The notes under the pieces were generated by a model. The model worked only from the letters and a program-made list of their open reading frames with translations, was not told where the DNA came from and did no database searches. Shown here piece after piece: positions 7,222-15,172 of a stretch of 64,000 nt of DNA (its first letter is position 1; every line of letters starts with the position of its first letter). Source of the DNA: PWPS01 sp964507105 (GTDB taxonomy: Bacteria; Patescibacteriota; Minisyncoccia; Minisyncoccales; PWPS01); assembly GCA_964507105.1 (NCBI GenBank), contig CAZDOR010000003.1, forward strand, positions 25,019 to 89,018. The letters are read 5' to 3'. Made by a program: the position numbers and the translations under genes.

Positions 7222-9154
7222 TTATGAAAATTCGCTTAATGAGGAACAGCTTGATGTGGTTAAAAATGGGGATGGGTATGCGCTGGTATTGAGCGGCCCT
7301 GGCTCGGGAAAAACTCGAACATTGACTTTTCGCACTGCTTATTTATTGGAAAAAGGTATTAAGCCCGACCGGATATTACTTTTAACTTTTACGAAAAAAG
7401 CTGCCAATGAAATGTTAAGCAGGATAGAAAAATTGATAGGCTCGGATGCACAAAGAGTTCTCGGGGGAACTTTTCATCATATGGGAAATCATTATTTACG
7501 CAGGTATGCGGATAGGTTGGGTTATAGTTTAAACTATACGATACTCGATCAGAAAGATAGCAAAGATTTTATTAAGATTATAGTTGAGGAAATAGACAAA
7601 GAAGGCGAACTACCCGGAGTAAAGTCGGTTCAAAGGATCATTTCTCTGGCTACCAATTCGAATAAATCAATCTCAAAAATTGTGGATAATGAAATTAAAT
7701 CGAATTCGGCTTTGGAGAAACTACAAGAGGTTGAAAAAATGTATCGTAAAAGAAAATTAGAAAAAGATTTGATGGATTTCGATGATTTATTGATTAATTG
7801 GTTAAAGCTTTTGGACAATCCCGATTTAAAAGAGAAGATAACTAAAAAATTTGAATATATTTTAGTTGATGAGTATCAGGACACCAATGTAATTCAAGGT
7901 GATCTTTTGGAAAAGTTAAGCTCTTATCATAAAAATTTAATGGTTGTGGGAGATGACTCGCAAAGTATATATTCATTTCGAGCTGCTGAAATCAAAAATA
8001 TTTTGAATTTTTCGGAGAAATATCCGGCAAAAGTCTTTAAATTGGAAACTAATTATAGAAGCACTCCCGAAATTTTAAATTTAGCTAATTGCATAATTCA
8101 AAATAATACTTCCAAGCTACAGAAAGATCTGAAATCCGTTAAAAATGAAGGACCTAACCCGACTGTCGTTTGCCTTACATCACCAAGGGAGCAATCAAGA
8201 TTTATTGTTCAAAAACTGAACTCCCAATTGAAGCCCGGCAATTCAGCGATCCTTTTCAGAGCTCATTATCATGCAGCCGGTTTGGAGTTGGAGTTGGCAA
8301 AAAAGGGAATTCCTTATACGGTAAGAGGGGGAACCAGGTTTTTCGAACAAGCTCATGTTAAAGATATTTCTGCATTTTTAAAAATCCTTGTTAATTTTAA
8401 AGACACTCCTTCCTGGATGAGGGTTTTGAAGAAGCAGCCCGGTGTCGGTGACGCATACGCTAAAAGGGTTACCGATATGACAACTGCTTTCAATAAGCAG
8501 GAAGAAATTTTGAAAAACAAAAATAAAGTCTTGGAGGCAGTCCCTTCGAGGATAAAGCCCAAAGTTGAGGAAATTTTAAATTTGATGAAGGCTGTCAAAA
8601 ATACTAAAAGTACGGAGAAGGGAATTTCTAAAATTCTTAAAAATTGGTATGGGGAAAAGCTCGAGAAAGATTTTGATAATCCTGAAGAAAGAATGGAAGA
8701 CTTGAATCAACTTATAAATCTGGCAAAAGAGTACAGCAATTTACGTGTAATGCTTTCAGATTTTGCCTTGAGTGAAGATTTTGAAGTGGATAAAGCGTCC
8801 GAAAAGTCATTAACACTCAGCACTATTCATCAGGCCAAAGGATTGGAGTGGAAAAATGTATTCATAATTAGCTTGAAAGAAGGAAAGTTTCCGCACAAAA
8901 AATCTATGGAAGAAAACCTGATTGAGGAAGAAAGAAGGCTTTTTTATGTGGCGGTTACGAGATGTAAAGAGAACTTATTTCTAACTTATCCGGTCTTTGA
9001 AAAGGGCCAGTCCTCGGGTCCTTCCAGATTTTTGCGAGAAGCTGATGATTATTTGGAAGAAAACCGGACAGAAGACGGAGAACTAACTACCGAATTAATT
9101 GATGAAGATGAAGAAATTGAACTTATTGATGAAGATGATTTCGATTTCTTTTAA
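7211..9154 (+). CDS. UvrD/PcrA-type superfamily 1 DNA helicase
   Basis: 647 residues. Motifs in order: Q motif NEEQLDVV, Walker A SGPGSGKTRTL (about 29-38), motif Ia LLTFTKKAANEM, Walker B LVDEYQDTN (about 218-226), motif III VVGDDSQSIYSFRAAE, motif IV ETNYRSTPEI, motif V LSTIHQAKGLEWKNVF, and motif VI EEERRLFYVAVTR. It translocates 3'-5' on single-stranded DNA in repair and replication restart. The C-terminal tail is strongly acidic (repeats of ELIDEDEE type) and lacks the usual Tudor-like end of PcrA. Overlap with the HD gene suggests co-expression. Confidence 0.93.
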   Translation: MKINYENSLNEEQLDVVKNGDGYALVLSGPGSGKTRTLTFRTAYLLEKGIKPDRILLLTFTKKAANEMLSRIEKLIGSDAQRVLGGTFHHMGNHYLRRYADRLGYSLNYTILDQKDSKDFIKIIVEEIDKEGELPGVKSVQRIISLATNSNKSISKIVDNEIKSNSALEKLQEVEKMYRKRKLEKDLMDFDDLLINWLKLLDNPDLKEKITKKFEYILVDEYQDTNVIQGDLLEKLSSYHKNLMVVGDDSQSIYSFRAAEIKNILNFSEKYPAKVFKLETNYRSTPEILNLANCIIQNNTSKLQKDLKSVKNEGPNPTVVCLTSPREQSRFIVQKLNSQLKPGNSAILFRAHYHAAGLELELAKKGIPYTVRGGTRFFEQAHVKDISAFLKILVNFKDTPSWMRVLKKQPGVGDAYAKRVTDMTTAFNKQEEILKNKNKVLEAVPSRIKPKVEEILNLMKAVKNTKSTEKGISKILKNWYGEKLEKDFDNPEERMEDLNQLINLAKEYSNLRVMLSDFALSEDFEVDKASEKSLTLSTIHQAKGLEWKNVFIISLKEGKFPHKKSMEENLIEEERRLFYVAVTRCKENLFLTYPVFEKGQSSGPSRFLREADDYLEENRTEDGELTTELIDEDEEIELIDEDDFDFF

Positions 9155-9158
9155 TCCT

Positions 9159-9186
9159 TTGCAATGATGAGTTTAATTATTATAAT
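9159..9186 (+). promoter_or_regulatory. Promoter for the 9219 gene
   Basis: TTGCAA (9159-9164), 16-bp spacer, perfect TATAAT (9181-9186). The predicted start near 9193 lies only about 10 nt before a strong Shine-Dalgarno site (AAAGGAGG, 9203-9210). Confidence 0.6.
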
Positions 9187-9218
9187 GAGTTAACATGCTA
9201 AGAAAGGAGGGGGTGGCA

Positions 9219-9623
9219 ATGAAAGTTAAGTACTTTGAAAAATCAAAAATGAAGAAGGCCTTGAAAGAGTTAAAGAAAAACGGTAAAAAACCTATTTTAA
9301 CGAAGATTAAAAACATCAAAAAAGAATCCAGAATTAAATTTTTAGTAAAACAATATTCCGAAATAATGGAGCTGGATAACAGAAATAAAAATTGGCTTTT
9401 GTGGAGAATTAATCAAATAGTTGATATTGACTTATGTCCCTTTTTCAGATTGGGAGACAATAATAAGAAGCAATTTTGTGTACCATTATATGACAGTGAA
9501 GAATATTCGGAACTGATAAAAATAATGGAAAGAAAAGATCGCTATTACTCGCTTCGTCGAGTTGAAACGAATTGTAATCTATTAAAATATAAAAACTGCC
9601 CTAAGAAAAAAATACTTTCATAG
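9219..9623 (+). CDS. Unassigned small basic protein with four Cys
   Basis: 134 residues from the ATG at 9219. An in-frame ATG at 9195 is rejected because AAAGGAGG at 9203-9210 sits 8 nt before 9219 and would lie inside the longer version. The first 60 residues are very Lys-rich and the second half holds four cysteines (DLCPF, QFCVPL, TNCNLL, KNCPK), suggesting a metal-binding fold; no signal peptide is seen. Promoter, Shine-Dalgarno site and strong terminator make it an independent transcription unit. Function unknown; nucleic-acid binding is a guess from the charge. Confidence 0.75.
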   Translation: MKVKYFEKSKMKKALKELKKNGKKPILTKIKNIKKESRIKFLVKQYSEIMELDNRNKNWLLWRINQIVDIDLCPFFRLGDNNKKQFCVPLYDSEEYSELIKIMERKDRYYSLRRVETNCNLLKYKNCPKKKILS

Positions 9624-9637
9624 CCAGGAATTTTAAA

Positions 9638-9666
9638 AAGAGTGCCGTGTCGGCACTCTTCTTTTA
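9638..9666 (+). terminator. Strong Rho-independent terminator
   Basis: Perfect 10-bp stem AAGAGTGCCG / CGGCACTCTT with the loop TGT, followed by CTTTTATT. It ends the 9219 unit directly before the next promoter. Confidence 0.88.
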
Positions 9667-9696
9667 TTGACACACGTATTAATAATATAGTAGAAT
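9667..9696 (+). promoter_or_regulatory. Promoter for a non-coding transcript
   Basis: Consensus TTGACA (9667-9672), 18-bp spacer, TAGAAT (9691-9696). Predicted transcription start near 9704. No convincing gene begins until 9986. Confidence 0.6.
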
Positions 9697-9703
9697 AAAT
9701 TGA

Positions 9704-9947
9704 ATTTAACTAATTAAGTAAAGGGCATATTGCTTAAAAGAAAAGTGGATCGAACCGGCTTTTAAAAAGATGAGTTTAAATCAAAGTTTTATTGAAAAGC
9801 TTAAAAATATAAAGGGTGAAGGCGGAATTAATTACTTAAGAAAAATAAAAAGATAATGAGACCCAGCAACTCAAAGAGAAACAGGCTCCTTTTTAAAATG
9901 ATGACGATTAAAAATTAGTAGCAAGGGTGCGAAACGCCTCTTTTTTT
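9704..9947 (+). ncRNA. Candidate structured RNA or attenuated leader, unknown class
   Basis: This fills the 362-bp gap between genes at 9623 and 9986. It begins at a consensus promoter and ends in a hairpin plus seven T. TTAAGTAA (9714-9721) can pair locally with TTGCTTAA (9730-9737, one G-T pair) or perfectly with TTACTTAA (9832-9839), and TTTTTAA / TTAAAAA form another stem near 9890-9914. The only ORF inside is 28 codons (9770-9856) without a Shine-Dalgarno site. It could be a stand-alone RNA of about 240 nt or a leader controlling the DUF362 operon. It does not resemble tmRNA, RNase P RNA or SRP RNA. Confidence 0.4.
9923..9947 (+). terminator. Rho-independent terminator of the candidate RNA
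   Basis: Stem AGGG(T)GCG / CGCCTCT with one bulged T and loop AAA, then TTTTTTT. It lies 38 bp before the DUF362 start, so it could act as an attenuator for that operon. Confidence 0.6.
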
Positions 9948-9985
9948 AAGTATAAATAAGCGAATTTTGACCAAAATAAAAGAGC

Positions 9986-10858
9986 ATGAAAAAAGTATCA
10001 TTACAAAAAGGGAAAGAGCGGAAAGTAAACATAAAAAAATCACTGGAAAATCTTCGCGGTGAAATAGAAGAAGAGATTAACGGTGCAAAAAAAGTTATTA
10101 TAAAACCCGATTTAACCTCGGCTCAAAAACAATCCGTGTCCGTGCACAGACATGCGCTTGAAAGCGTTCTTGAATTTTTATCCACTCTTTCAAGCGGGGA
10201 GATAATAATTGCGGGCTCCGCTCGAATAGGAGACACGAAAGAGGCTTTTAATAATTTCGGATATTATAATCTGAAAAAAAAATATAATATTCAATTTCTC
10301 GATCTTTATGAAAGTAAAGATTGTAAAAAAGTTAAAATTTATTCAAGAGATTTAAATCCTGCCGAGACCTGTGTTCCCAAAATTTTATTACGAGAAGATG
10401 TTTACACCATCTCCATAAGTGGATTAAAAACGGATGATGCCGTCGTTGCTTCGATGGGTATTAAAAACTTGGCCGGCTGTATGGTCGAGCGCCCATTGAA
10501 CCATTCCGGATATAAGGCGATTAATTTAAGCATTGCAAATTTAATGCAGGTATTAAAGCCGAACTTGTCCATAATTGACGCTTTTGAGGCAGTTGAAGGA
10601 GAGTCACCGACGCGAGGTGATGTCGTTAGTATGGAGTTGGCAGTTTCCGGAACCGATTTTTTGAGTGTTGATACTGTTGGAGCAACCATTATGGGCTTTA
10701 ATCCTTATAGGATAGGATATTTATCCCACTGTCGAGAGGAAGGGCTGGGTGAGGGAGATATCTCGAATATAGAAATAATTGGGAATATTGATATAGAAAA
10801 AGTAAAAAGAAATTTTAGACCTCATCCTAAATATGAAAACCAACTCAACTGGGAATGA
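9986..10858 (+). CDS. DUF362 domain protein
   Basis: 290 residues. DUF362 features are visible: VIIKPDLTSAQ, ISISGLKTDDAVVASMGIKNLAGCM, LSIIDAFEAVEGESPTRGD, and SVDTVGATIMGF. The family is uncharacterised; some members carry ferredoxin clusters, but this one has no Cys-rich segment. It heads a cluster with DUF167, a small membrane protein, a second DUF362 protein and a PIG-L deacetylase, and overlaps the DUF167 gene by 26 bp. It may be controlled by the candidate leader RNA just upstream. Confidence 0.85.
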   Translation: MKKVSLQKGKERKVNIKKSLENLRGEIEEEINGAKKVIIKPDLTSAQKQSVSVHRHALESVLEFLSTLSSGEIIIAGSARIGDTKEAFNNFGYYNLKKKYNIQFLDLYESKDCKKVKIYSRDLNPAETCVPKILLREDVYTISISGLKTDDAVVASMGIKNLAGCMVERPLNHSGYKAINLSIANLMQVLKPNLSIIDAFEAVEGESPTRGDVVSMELAVSGTDFLSVDTVGATIMGFNPYRIGYLSHCREEGLGEGDISNIEIIGNIDIEKVKRNFRPHPKYENQLNWE

Positions 10859-11081
10859 TTATTTAAAAGTGAGGGTTGAGCCGGACTGCCGTAAAGAACG
10901 AATTTATTGGAGTGGTGATCGTTTAATAATTGAAGTTTCCGAAAGAGCGAAAGAAAATCGAGCCAATAAAAGAGTATTTGAAATTATCTCTTTTATTTTT
11001 CCGCAAAAACGTATAGAATTAGTAAAAGGATCGAAAAGAAAAAACAAAATTTTTAAAATATATGAAAAACAGGTCAATTGA
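10833..11081 (+). CDS. DUF167 (YggU-like) protein
   Basis: 82 residues. It has the DUF167 pattern YLKVRVEPDCRKERI, LIIEVSERAKENRANKRVFEII, and a closing ELVKGSKRKNKIFKI. Homologues form a small alpha/beta fold of unknown function. It overlaps genes on both sides (26 bp with DUF362, 20 bp with the membrane protein), which supports an operon. Confidence 0.88.
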   Translation: MKTNSTGNDYLKVRVEPDCRKERIYWSGDRLIIEVSERAKENRANKRVFEIISFIFPQKRIELVKGSKRKNKIFKIYEKQVN

Positions 11082-11322
11082 AAAACCGTTTTTAATTTTT
11101 GTAATCATTCTTTCCGGGTTGTTGGGAATTTTTCATTTTATTCGTCTTAGTTTTGGGTGGGATATTTATCTTGACAACTGGGCCATTCCGGAGCTGATAA
11201 GCGGATTCAAGGTTGTGATTTCAGTATTTATTATATACTGGGCTTCAATAATTTTAAATCAGAAAAATGGAAAAAATGAAGAAAGTAATAAAGAAGAAGA
11301 GCACGAAGAACTTGAAATGTGA
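11062..11322 (+). CDS. Small two-span membrane protein
   Basis: 86 residues, not assigned to a family. Two hydrophobic segments (about 9-27, FLIFVIILSGLLGIFHFIR, and about 45-66) are followed by a Lys/Glu-rich cytoplasmic tail. The gene overlaps DUF167 by 20 bp and the second DUF362 gene by 56 bp; such a long overlap is unusual but both frames have clear coding features. Function unknown. Confidence 0.7.
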   Translation: MKNRSIEKPFLIFVIILSGLLGIFHFIRLSFGWDIYLDNWAIPELISGFKVVISVFIIYWASIILNQKNGKNEESNKEEEHEELEM

Positions 11323-12082
11323 CATCGAATTATTGATTAATCACCTGAATAAAGGCGGATTTGATGGTGAAAAAGTACTGGTGAAGCCAAATTTTAATAC
11401 CGCTGATCCTTTTCCCGCTTCGACTGATCCTGATTTTTTAAAAGCGATGGTTCTTGTTTTAAAAAAAATCGGATTTCAAAAAGTTATCATAGGGGAATCA
11501 TCAACATTTTATAAAAGTAGCGAAAAAGTGATTAACAGAAAGAAACTTGATGAAATTAACTCTTATGATTTTGTAGATTTGGTTAATTTTGATCAAACTG
11601 AAAAGATCGAGAAGAAAATACCCGAAGGAAACTACCTAAAAAAGGCAACCGTTCCCAAATTATTGGACGAAGTCGACAAGGTAATTTATTTGCCGTGTGT
11701 AAAAACACATTTTCATGCGGAATATACCGGATCGTTGAAACTTTCGGTCGGTCTGATGTCTACATTGGAAAAAATTAAATTTCATATCAAAAATCTCCAA
11801 GAAAAAATTGTTGAACTCAATAAGCTGGTTAATCCCGATCTGATTATAATGGACGGAAGAAAGTGTTTTATCGATGGAGGACCGGTTAATGGAACGGTAA
11901 AGAAGCCGAATGAGATTTTAGCTTCGACTGATCGAGTTGCGATAGATTTGGAAGAAGTTAAATTAATTAAAACTTTTCCCGGTAATTCGTTAGAGAAAAG
12001 AAGTCCGAAAAAAATACCTCAAATTAAAAAAGGAATTGAATTGGGTGTGGGTTCGGCGGATTATGAGTTGGTTGAAATTTAG
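11267..12082 (+). CDS. DUF362 domain protein, second copy
   Basis: 271 residues. Family landmarks are VLVKPNFNTADPFPASTDPDFLKAM (only its beginning is needed for the call: KPNFN), VIIGESSTFYKSS, YLPCVKTHFHAEYTGSLKLSVG and DLIIMDGRKCFIDGGPVNG. It differs clearly from the copy at 9986, so it is not a recent duplicate. Starts at 11267 or 11276 (MKKVIKK) are both possible. It is followed 4 bp later by the PIG-L gene. Function of the family is unknown. Confidence 0.83.
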   Translation: MEKMKKVIKKKSTKNLKCDIELLINHLNKGGFDGEKVLVKPNFNTADPFPASTDPDFLKAMVLVLKKIGFQKVIIGESSTFYKSSEKVINRKKLDEINSYDFVDLVNFDQTEKIEKKIPEGNYLKKATVPKLLDEVDKVIYLPCVKTHFHAEYTGSLKLSVGLMSTLEKIKFHIKNLQEKIVELNKLVNPDLIIMDGRKCFIDGGPVNGTVKKPNEILASTDRVAIDLEEVKLIKTFPGNSLEKRSPKKIPQIKKGIELGVGSADYELVEI

Positions 12083-12086
12083 AAGG

Positions 12087-12761
12087 ATGAATGTTTATAT
12101 ATCTCCACATCCCGATGATGCAATGCTTTCATGTGGAGGGAGGATTTTACAGAATAGAGATAAAAAACAGCTGGTTATAAATGTCTTTACCGCGATTTAT
12201 AAAGGAAAAACCGAATGGGATGAATTGTGTGATTTAAGAAACCCTCATCCTATGTATCTTAGAATTCGAGAAGATAACAAAATACTGTCTTCTCTCGAGG
12301 TTCAGTGTCGATATTTAAATTTTTTGGATCAAGCGGTTTACAAAAATATAAAAGACAAGCCTCGCCCGAAATCAATTATAGAAAAAATTGAATTCACTTT
12401 GCGAAAAAAATTAAAAAAAATACCAAAAGCAAAACTCTTTTTTCCTTTTGGTTTAGCACATCAGGACCACAAGGTTTTGAGAGAAATAGGCGAAAGAATA
12501 GCTCGTGATTACCATGTTTGTTTTTATGAAGACATTCCTTATGCTTTAACCGATTCAATTTCCGATTGGAGATTTTATAAGCTTACTGAAGAAAGCCTGA
12601 AAGAAAAAATTAATCTGATTTTTAATTATGAAAGCCAAATTCCGGGTTTATTAACTATTTCAGAATCCGAGTCTGAAATTTCACTTGCAAATAAACTGAA
12701 AAATCATCACCGAGAACAAGGCGAACCTGTTGAAAAAATTTATAAATTTTCCTACACTTAA
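12087..12761 (+). CDS. PIG-L/LmbE-type deacetylase
   Basis: About 224 residues from the ATG at 12087, chosen because the family starts just before its first strand and zinc motif (YISPHPDDAMLSCGG). The second metal motif is HQDHKVLREIG (about 125). These enzymes remove N-acetyl groups from sugars, for example GlcNAc-containing lipids, thiols or glycans. In-frame upstream starts (12036, 12063) would overlap the DUF362 gene. The neighbouring DUF362 genes give no clear substrate. Confidence 0.87.
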   Translation: MNVYISPHPDDAMLSCGGRILQNRDKKQLVINVFTAIYKGKTEWDELCDLRNPHPMYLRIREDNKILSSLEVQCRYLNFLDQAVYKNIKDKPRPKSIIEKIEFTLRKKLKKIPKAKLFFPFGLAHQDHKVLREIGERIARDYHVCFYEDIPYALTDSISDWRFYKLTEESLKEKINLIFNYESQIPGLLTISESESEISLANKLKNHHREQGEPVEKIYKFSYT

Positions 12762-12799
12762 ATTAACCGTTAAAAATTATTAAATTTAATTAAAATAAA

Positions 12800-13636
12800 A
12801 TGAAAATATTTCAAAAAACTTGGTTTTGGATCATATTGGTTGCAGTAGTCATTGCTGGAGGAGTGCTTTTTTGGGGAATGAGAGAAGACGGGGCTAACGA
12901 AGAGAATGTTGCCATCCGTGTAAATGAAACGGAGTACAGCTATGAAGAATTTAATCAGGTGGTCGATTCAATGAGTCAACAGGGGCAGATGTTCGGAATG
13001 CAAATGACGGAGGAAGATCTCTTTAACGAAACAAAAGATGTCCTTATAAGAGAGGCGCTGTTATTGGAGTATGTTGAGGATCAGGACATTGAAATTACGG
13101 ACGATGATTTGGATGCGGAAATTGAAGAGTTGCTTACGATGTATGGAATATCTACTGAGGAAGAATTAATAGAGCAATTACAGATGGGTGGAGAGCAAAT
13201 AGAAGATAGGGGTGATTTGGATGAAGCACTGGAGCCCCAAGCCAAATTAAATAAACTAATTCTTATTTATGAAGAGGATGTGGAGGTAACCGATGAACAG
13301 CTTGAGGAAGAGTATGAAGATTTTGTAGAGAGAGAAGAGCAACAAGCTGAAGTTCAGGGAATGGACGGTGAAGTGCCTTCATTTGAGGAAGTAGAGAATC
13401 AACTTAGAGAGGAGCTAACTTCCAGGAAAGCTCAGGAAAAGATAATGACGACTACCGAAGAGATGAGACAGGAAGCGGAGATCGATGTTTTCGTTACTAT
13501 TGAAGATGTCGAGCTGGAAGAGCCCGAAATGGAAGGAGGAATCGATGTTGATCCGGAAGAATTAGAAGAATTAGAAGAAATGGAGGAAATGGAGGAAATG
13601 GAGGAAATGGAACAGATCGAAGACATTGAAGAATAA
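12800..13636 (+). CDS. SurA N-terminal-like membrane-anchored chaperone domain protein
   Basis: 278 residues. An N-terminal anchor (about 8-27, WFWIILVAVVIAGGVLFWG) leads to a SurA_N-type helical domain beginning VAIRVNETEYSYEEFNQVV and continuing with LIREALLLEYVEDQDIEITDDDLDAEI (first half quoted suffices), the pattern of SurA/PrsA foldases. No parvulin PPIase domain follows. The protein ends in a low-complexity acidic tail built from EEL/EEM repeats. It probably assists folding of exported proteins outside the membrane; the lack of a catalytic domain implies a chaperone rather than isomerase role. Confidence 0.75.
   Translation: MKIFQKTWFWIILVAVVIAGGVLFWGMREDGANEENVAIRVNETEYSYEEFNQVVDSMSQQGQMFGMQMTEEDLFNETKDVLIREALLLEYVEDQDIEITDDDLDAEIEELLTMYGISTEEELIEQLQMGGEQIEDRGDLDEALEPQAKLNKLILIYEEDVEVTDEQLEEEYEDFVEREEQQAEVQGMDGEVPSFEEVENQLREELTSRKAQEKIMTTTEEMRQEAEIDVFVTIEDVELEEPEMEGGIDVDPEELEELEEMEEMEEMEEMEQIEDIEE
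13556..13609 (+). repeat. Six 9-bp tandem repeats encoding an acidic tail
   Basis: Two units GAAGAATTA, one GAAGAAATG and three GAGGAAATG in frame, encoding EEL EEL EEM EEM EEM EEM. The last three units are identical, suggesting recent slippage expansion or length variability. Confidence 0.9.
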
Positions 13637-13660
13637 AAACTAAAAAAGGAGGGGCTCGGA

Positions 13661-14077
13661 GTGCGAGTTATATTTTTTGTTTTTTTACTTATTTTTTCCG
13701 GAATTTCAGCTTATTGTAACTTGTTTGCAGAAAGAAGAGTGATGAAGGAAATCACCCGAAGTAATTATTTGAAGGCATTGCGCTATTCACGGTATTGTCC
13801 GAGCAAAGAAAAAGAGCTGCTTGTTGTTAGGTTGATTAGAAATGATTTTAAAGCGATGTATTCAAACCTGGAGTATATTTCCGAAGAGGAATTGAGTTTA
13901 CTTATTGATTATATGCAGGTTTTGTCACTGCGCCCGGAGGTTTATTTAAAGGTAGTAGAAAAAGTGAGGGATGCTGAAAATATTGAACTTACTCGGAAAC
14001 TGGAAAAAAACATTGAAAAACCGGCATGGAAAATCGTGCTGAGGAAAGACTTACACTCTTTTAAAGATGCCGAGTAA
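13661..14077 (+). CDS. Small exported protein, GTG start
   Basis: 138 residues, unassigned. The GTG start at 13661 is supported by a strong Shine-Dalgarno site (AAAGGAGGGG, ending 13654) 6 nt upstream. An N-terminal hydrophobic segment (VIFFVFLLIFSGISAYC) looks like a signal peptide or anchor; the following YCNLF is not a clear lipobox. The rest is helical and basic. The stop codon lies in the loop of the downstream terminator hairpin. It may be co-transcribed with the SurA-like gene 24 bp upstream. Function unknown. Confidence 0.72.
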   Translation: MRVIFFVFLLIFSGISAYCNLFAERRVMKEITRSNYLKALRYSRYCPSKEKELLVVRLIRNDFKAMYSNLEYISEEELSLLIDYMQVLSLRPEVYLKVVEKVRDAENIELTRKLEKNIEKPAWKIVLRKDLHSFKDAE

Positions 14078-14095
14078 ATCTCGGCATTTTTGTTT
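14067..14095 (+). terminator. Rho-independent terminator overlapping the stop codon
   Basis: Stem ATGCCGAG / CTCGGCAT with loop TAAAT, where TAA is the stop of the 13661 gene, followed by TTTTGTTTT. Ribosomes reaching the stop codon would cover the stem. Confidence 0.85.
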
Positions 14096-14128
14096 TGAAG
14101 AAAAAAATGATAGAATTTAATAACAGTT

Positions 14129-15172
14129 ATGTATAAAAAATATTTGTGGATATCCCACTCGGCAATAAATACTTTTGATAGGTGCCCGCAAGCATATTAT
14201 TATCAATATCAATACAAAAATCCGGAAACCGGTAATCGGCTTCAGATTGTAAATCCTTATTTTTCATTAGGGCTTTCGGTTCACCAGGCGATTGAAGAGT
14301 TAGCGGGCATGTCCGTAGAAGATAGATTAAAGGTTTCTCTTAAGGATAGGTTTGAAAACATCTGGGAAAATTATTCCGGAAAGATGGGCGGGTTTGTATC
14401 AAAAAAGCAAGAAAAAAAATTCAAGGATAGAGGCGAGATGATGATTGACAGGGTTGTTAATTCTGATTTTCTGGAAAAACCGTCAACTGAAATTGAAGAA
14501 CAAGTGCCCAGCATTAACCTTATTTCGGAGGAAAATATAAAATTAGTAGGAAGTTTGGACTGGATACAAGTTTTGAAGGATGGCGGGTATCATATAATTG
14601 ATTTTAAAACGGGAAAAAATAAAGAAAGTAAAAATTCACTACAGCTCCCTATATATAATATATTGGCAAATGAAAAATTGGACGGTGACATAAAGAAGTT
14701 CAGTTACTGGTATTTAAATAGTGATGAAGAGCTTACTCCTTGTGAGTTGGGTCCGGTAGCGGAAAGCCTCAAGACAATTAAAGAGAAAGCATTAGAAATC
14801 AAGCAACATGTAGACAATAACGATTATCCTTGCCACTATAACGGAAAATGTTTTGCTTGTGGTGATTATCATAGAATTTTTAATGGACAAGCTGAATTTT
14901 TGGGAACCGATTCGGAGTCGAGAAAAGATTTATATTTTATATTGGATGAAGATAATGTAGTCAGGAAGCTGATTGACAATGAAGTGTTTAATATCAAAGA
15001 AGAAAAAATTTTTGAAATGAGAATGAAAGGGTTTGATCTAAAAAAAATAGGTAATGAACTGAGAATGAAAGAAGAAAGACTCAAAAAAATAACCGGATCC
15101 ATAAAACAAAAAATGGTGGAAGAACTGTCTCCAAAAGAGGTTAGGCTTTTAATAAATAAAAAACTGAAGTAA
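14129..15172 (+). CDS. PD-(D/E)XK (RecB/AddB-type) nuclease domain protein
   Basis: 347 residues. The opening SHSAINTFDRCPQAYYYQY is the hallmark start of RecB-family PDDEXK_1 nucleases, with GLSVHQAIEEL giving motif I, DFKTGK (about 165) holding the D..K catalytic pair, and LQLPIYNIL the Q/Y motif. A Cys cluster (CHYNGKCFACGDY, about 235-247) may hold an Fe-S or zinc site as in AddB/Cas4. The last 75 residues look like a helix-turn-helix region (EMRMKGFDLKKIGNELRM). Likely DNA end-processing; it abuts the UDG gene. No cas genes are nearby, so Cas4 is unlikely. Confidence 0.82.
   Translation: MYKKYLWISHSAINTFDRCPQAYYYQYQYKNPETGNRLQIVNPYFSLGLSVHQAIEELAGMSVEDRLKVSLKDRFENIWENYSGKMGGFVSKKQEKKFKDRGEMMIDRVVNSDFLEKPSTEIEEQVPSINLISEENIKLVGSLDWIQVLKDGGYHIIDFKTGKNKESKNSLQLPIYNILANEKLDGDIKKFSYWYLNSDEELTPCELGPVAESLKTIKEKALEIKQHVDNNDYPCHYNGKCFACGDYHRIFNGQAEFLGTDSESRKDLYFILDEDNVVRKLIDNEVFNIKEEKIFEMRMKGFDLKKIGNELRMKEERLKKITGSIKQKMVEELSPKEVRLLINKKLK

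Noticed and set aside
9747..9756. GGTTCGATCC on the minus strand, like a tRNA/tmRNA T-loop
   Set aside because: The flanking sequence does not form a T-arm stem and no acceptor or other arms are found.
14129..15172. Cas4
   Set aside because: No cas genes or CRISPR repeats in the window; RecB-type domain proteins are common outside CRISPR.
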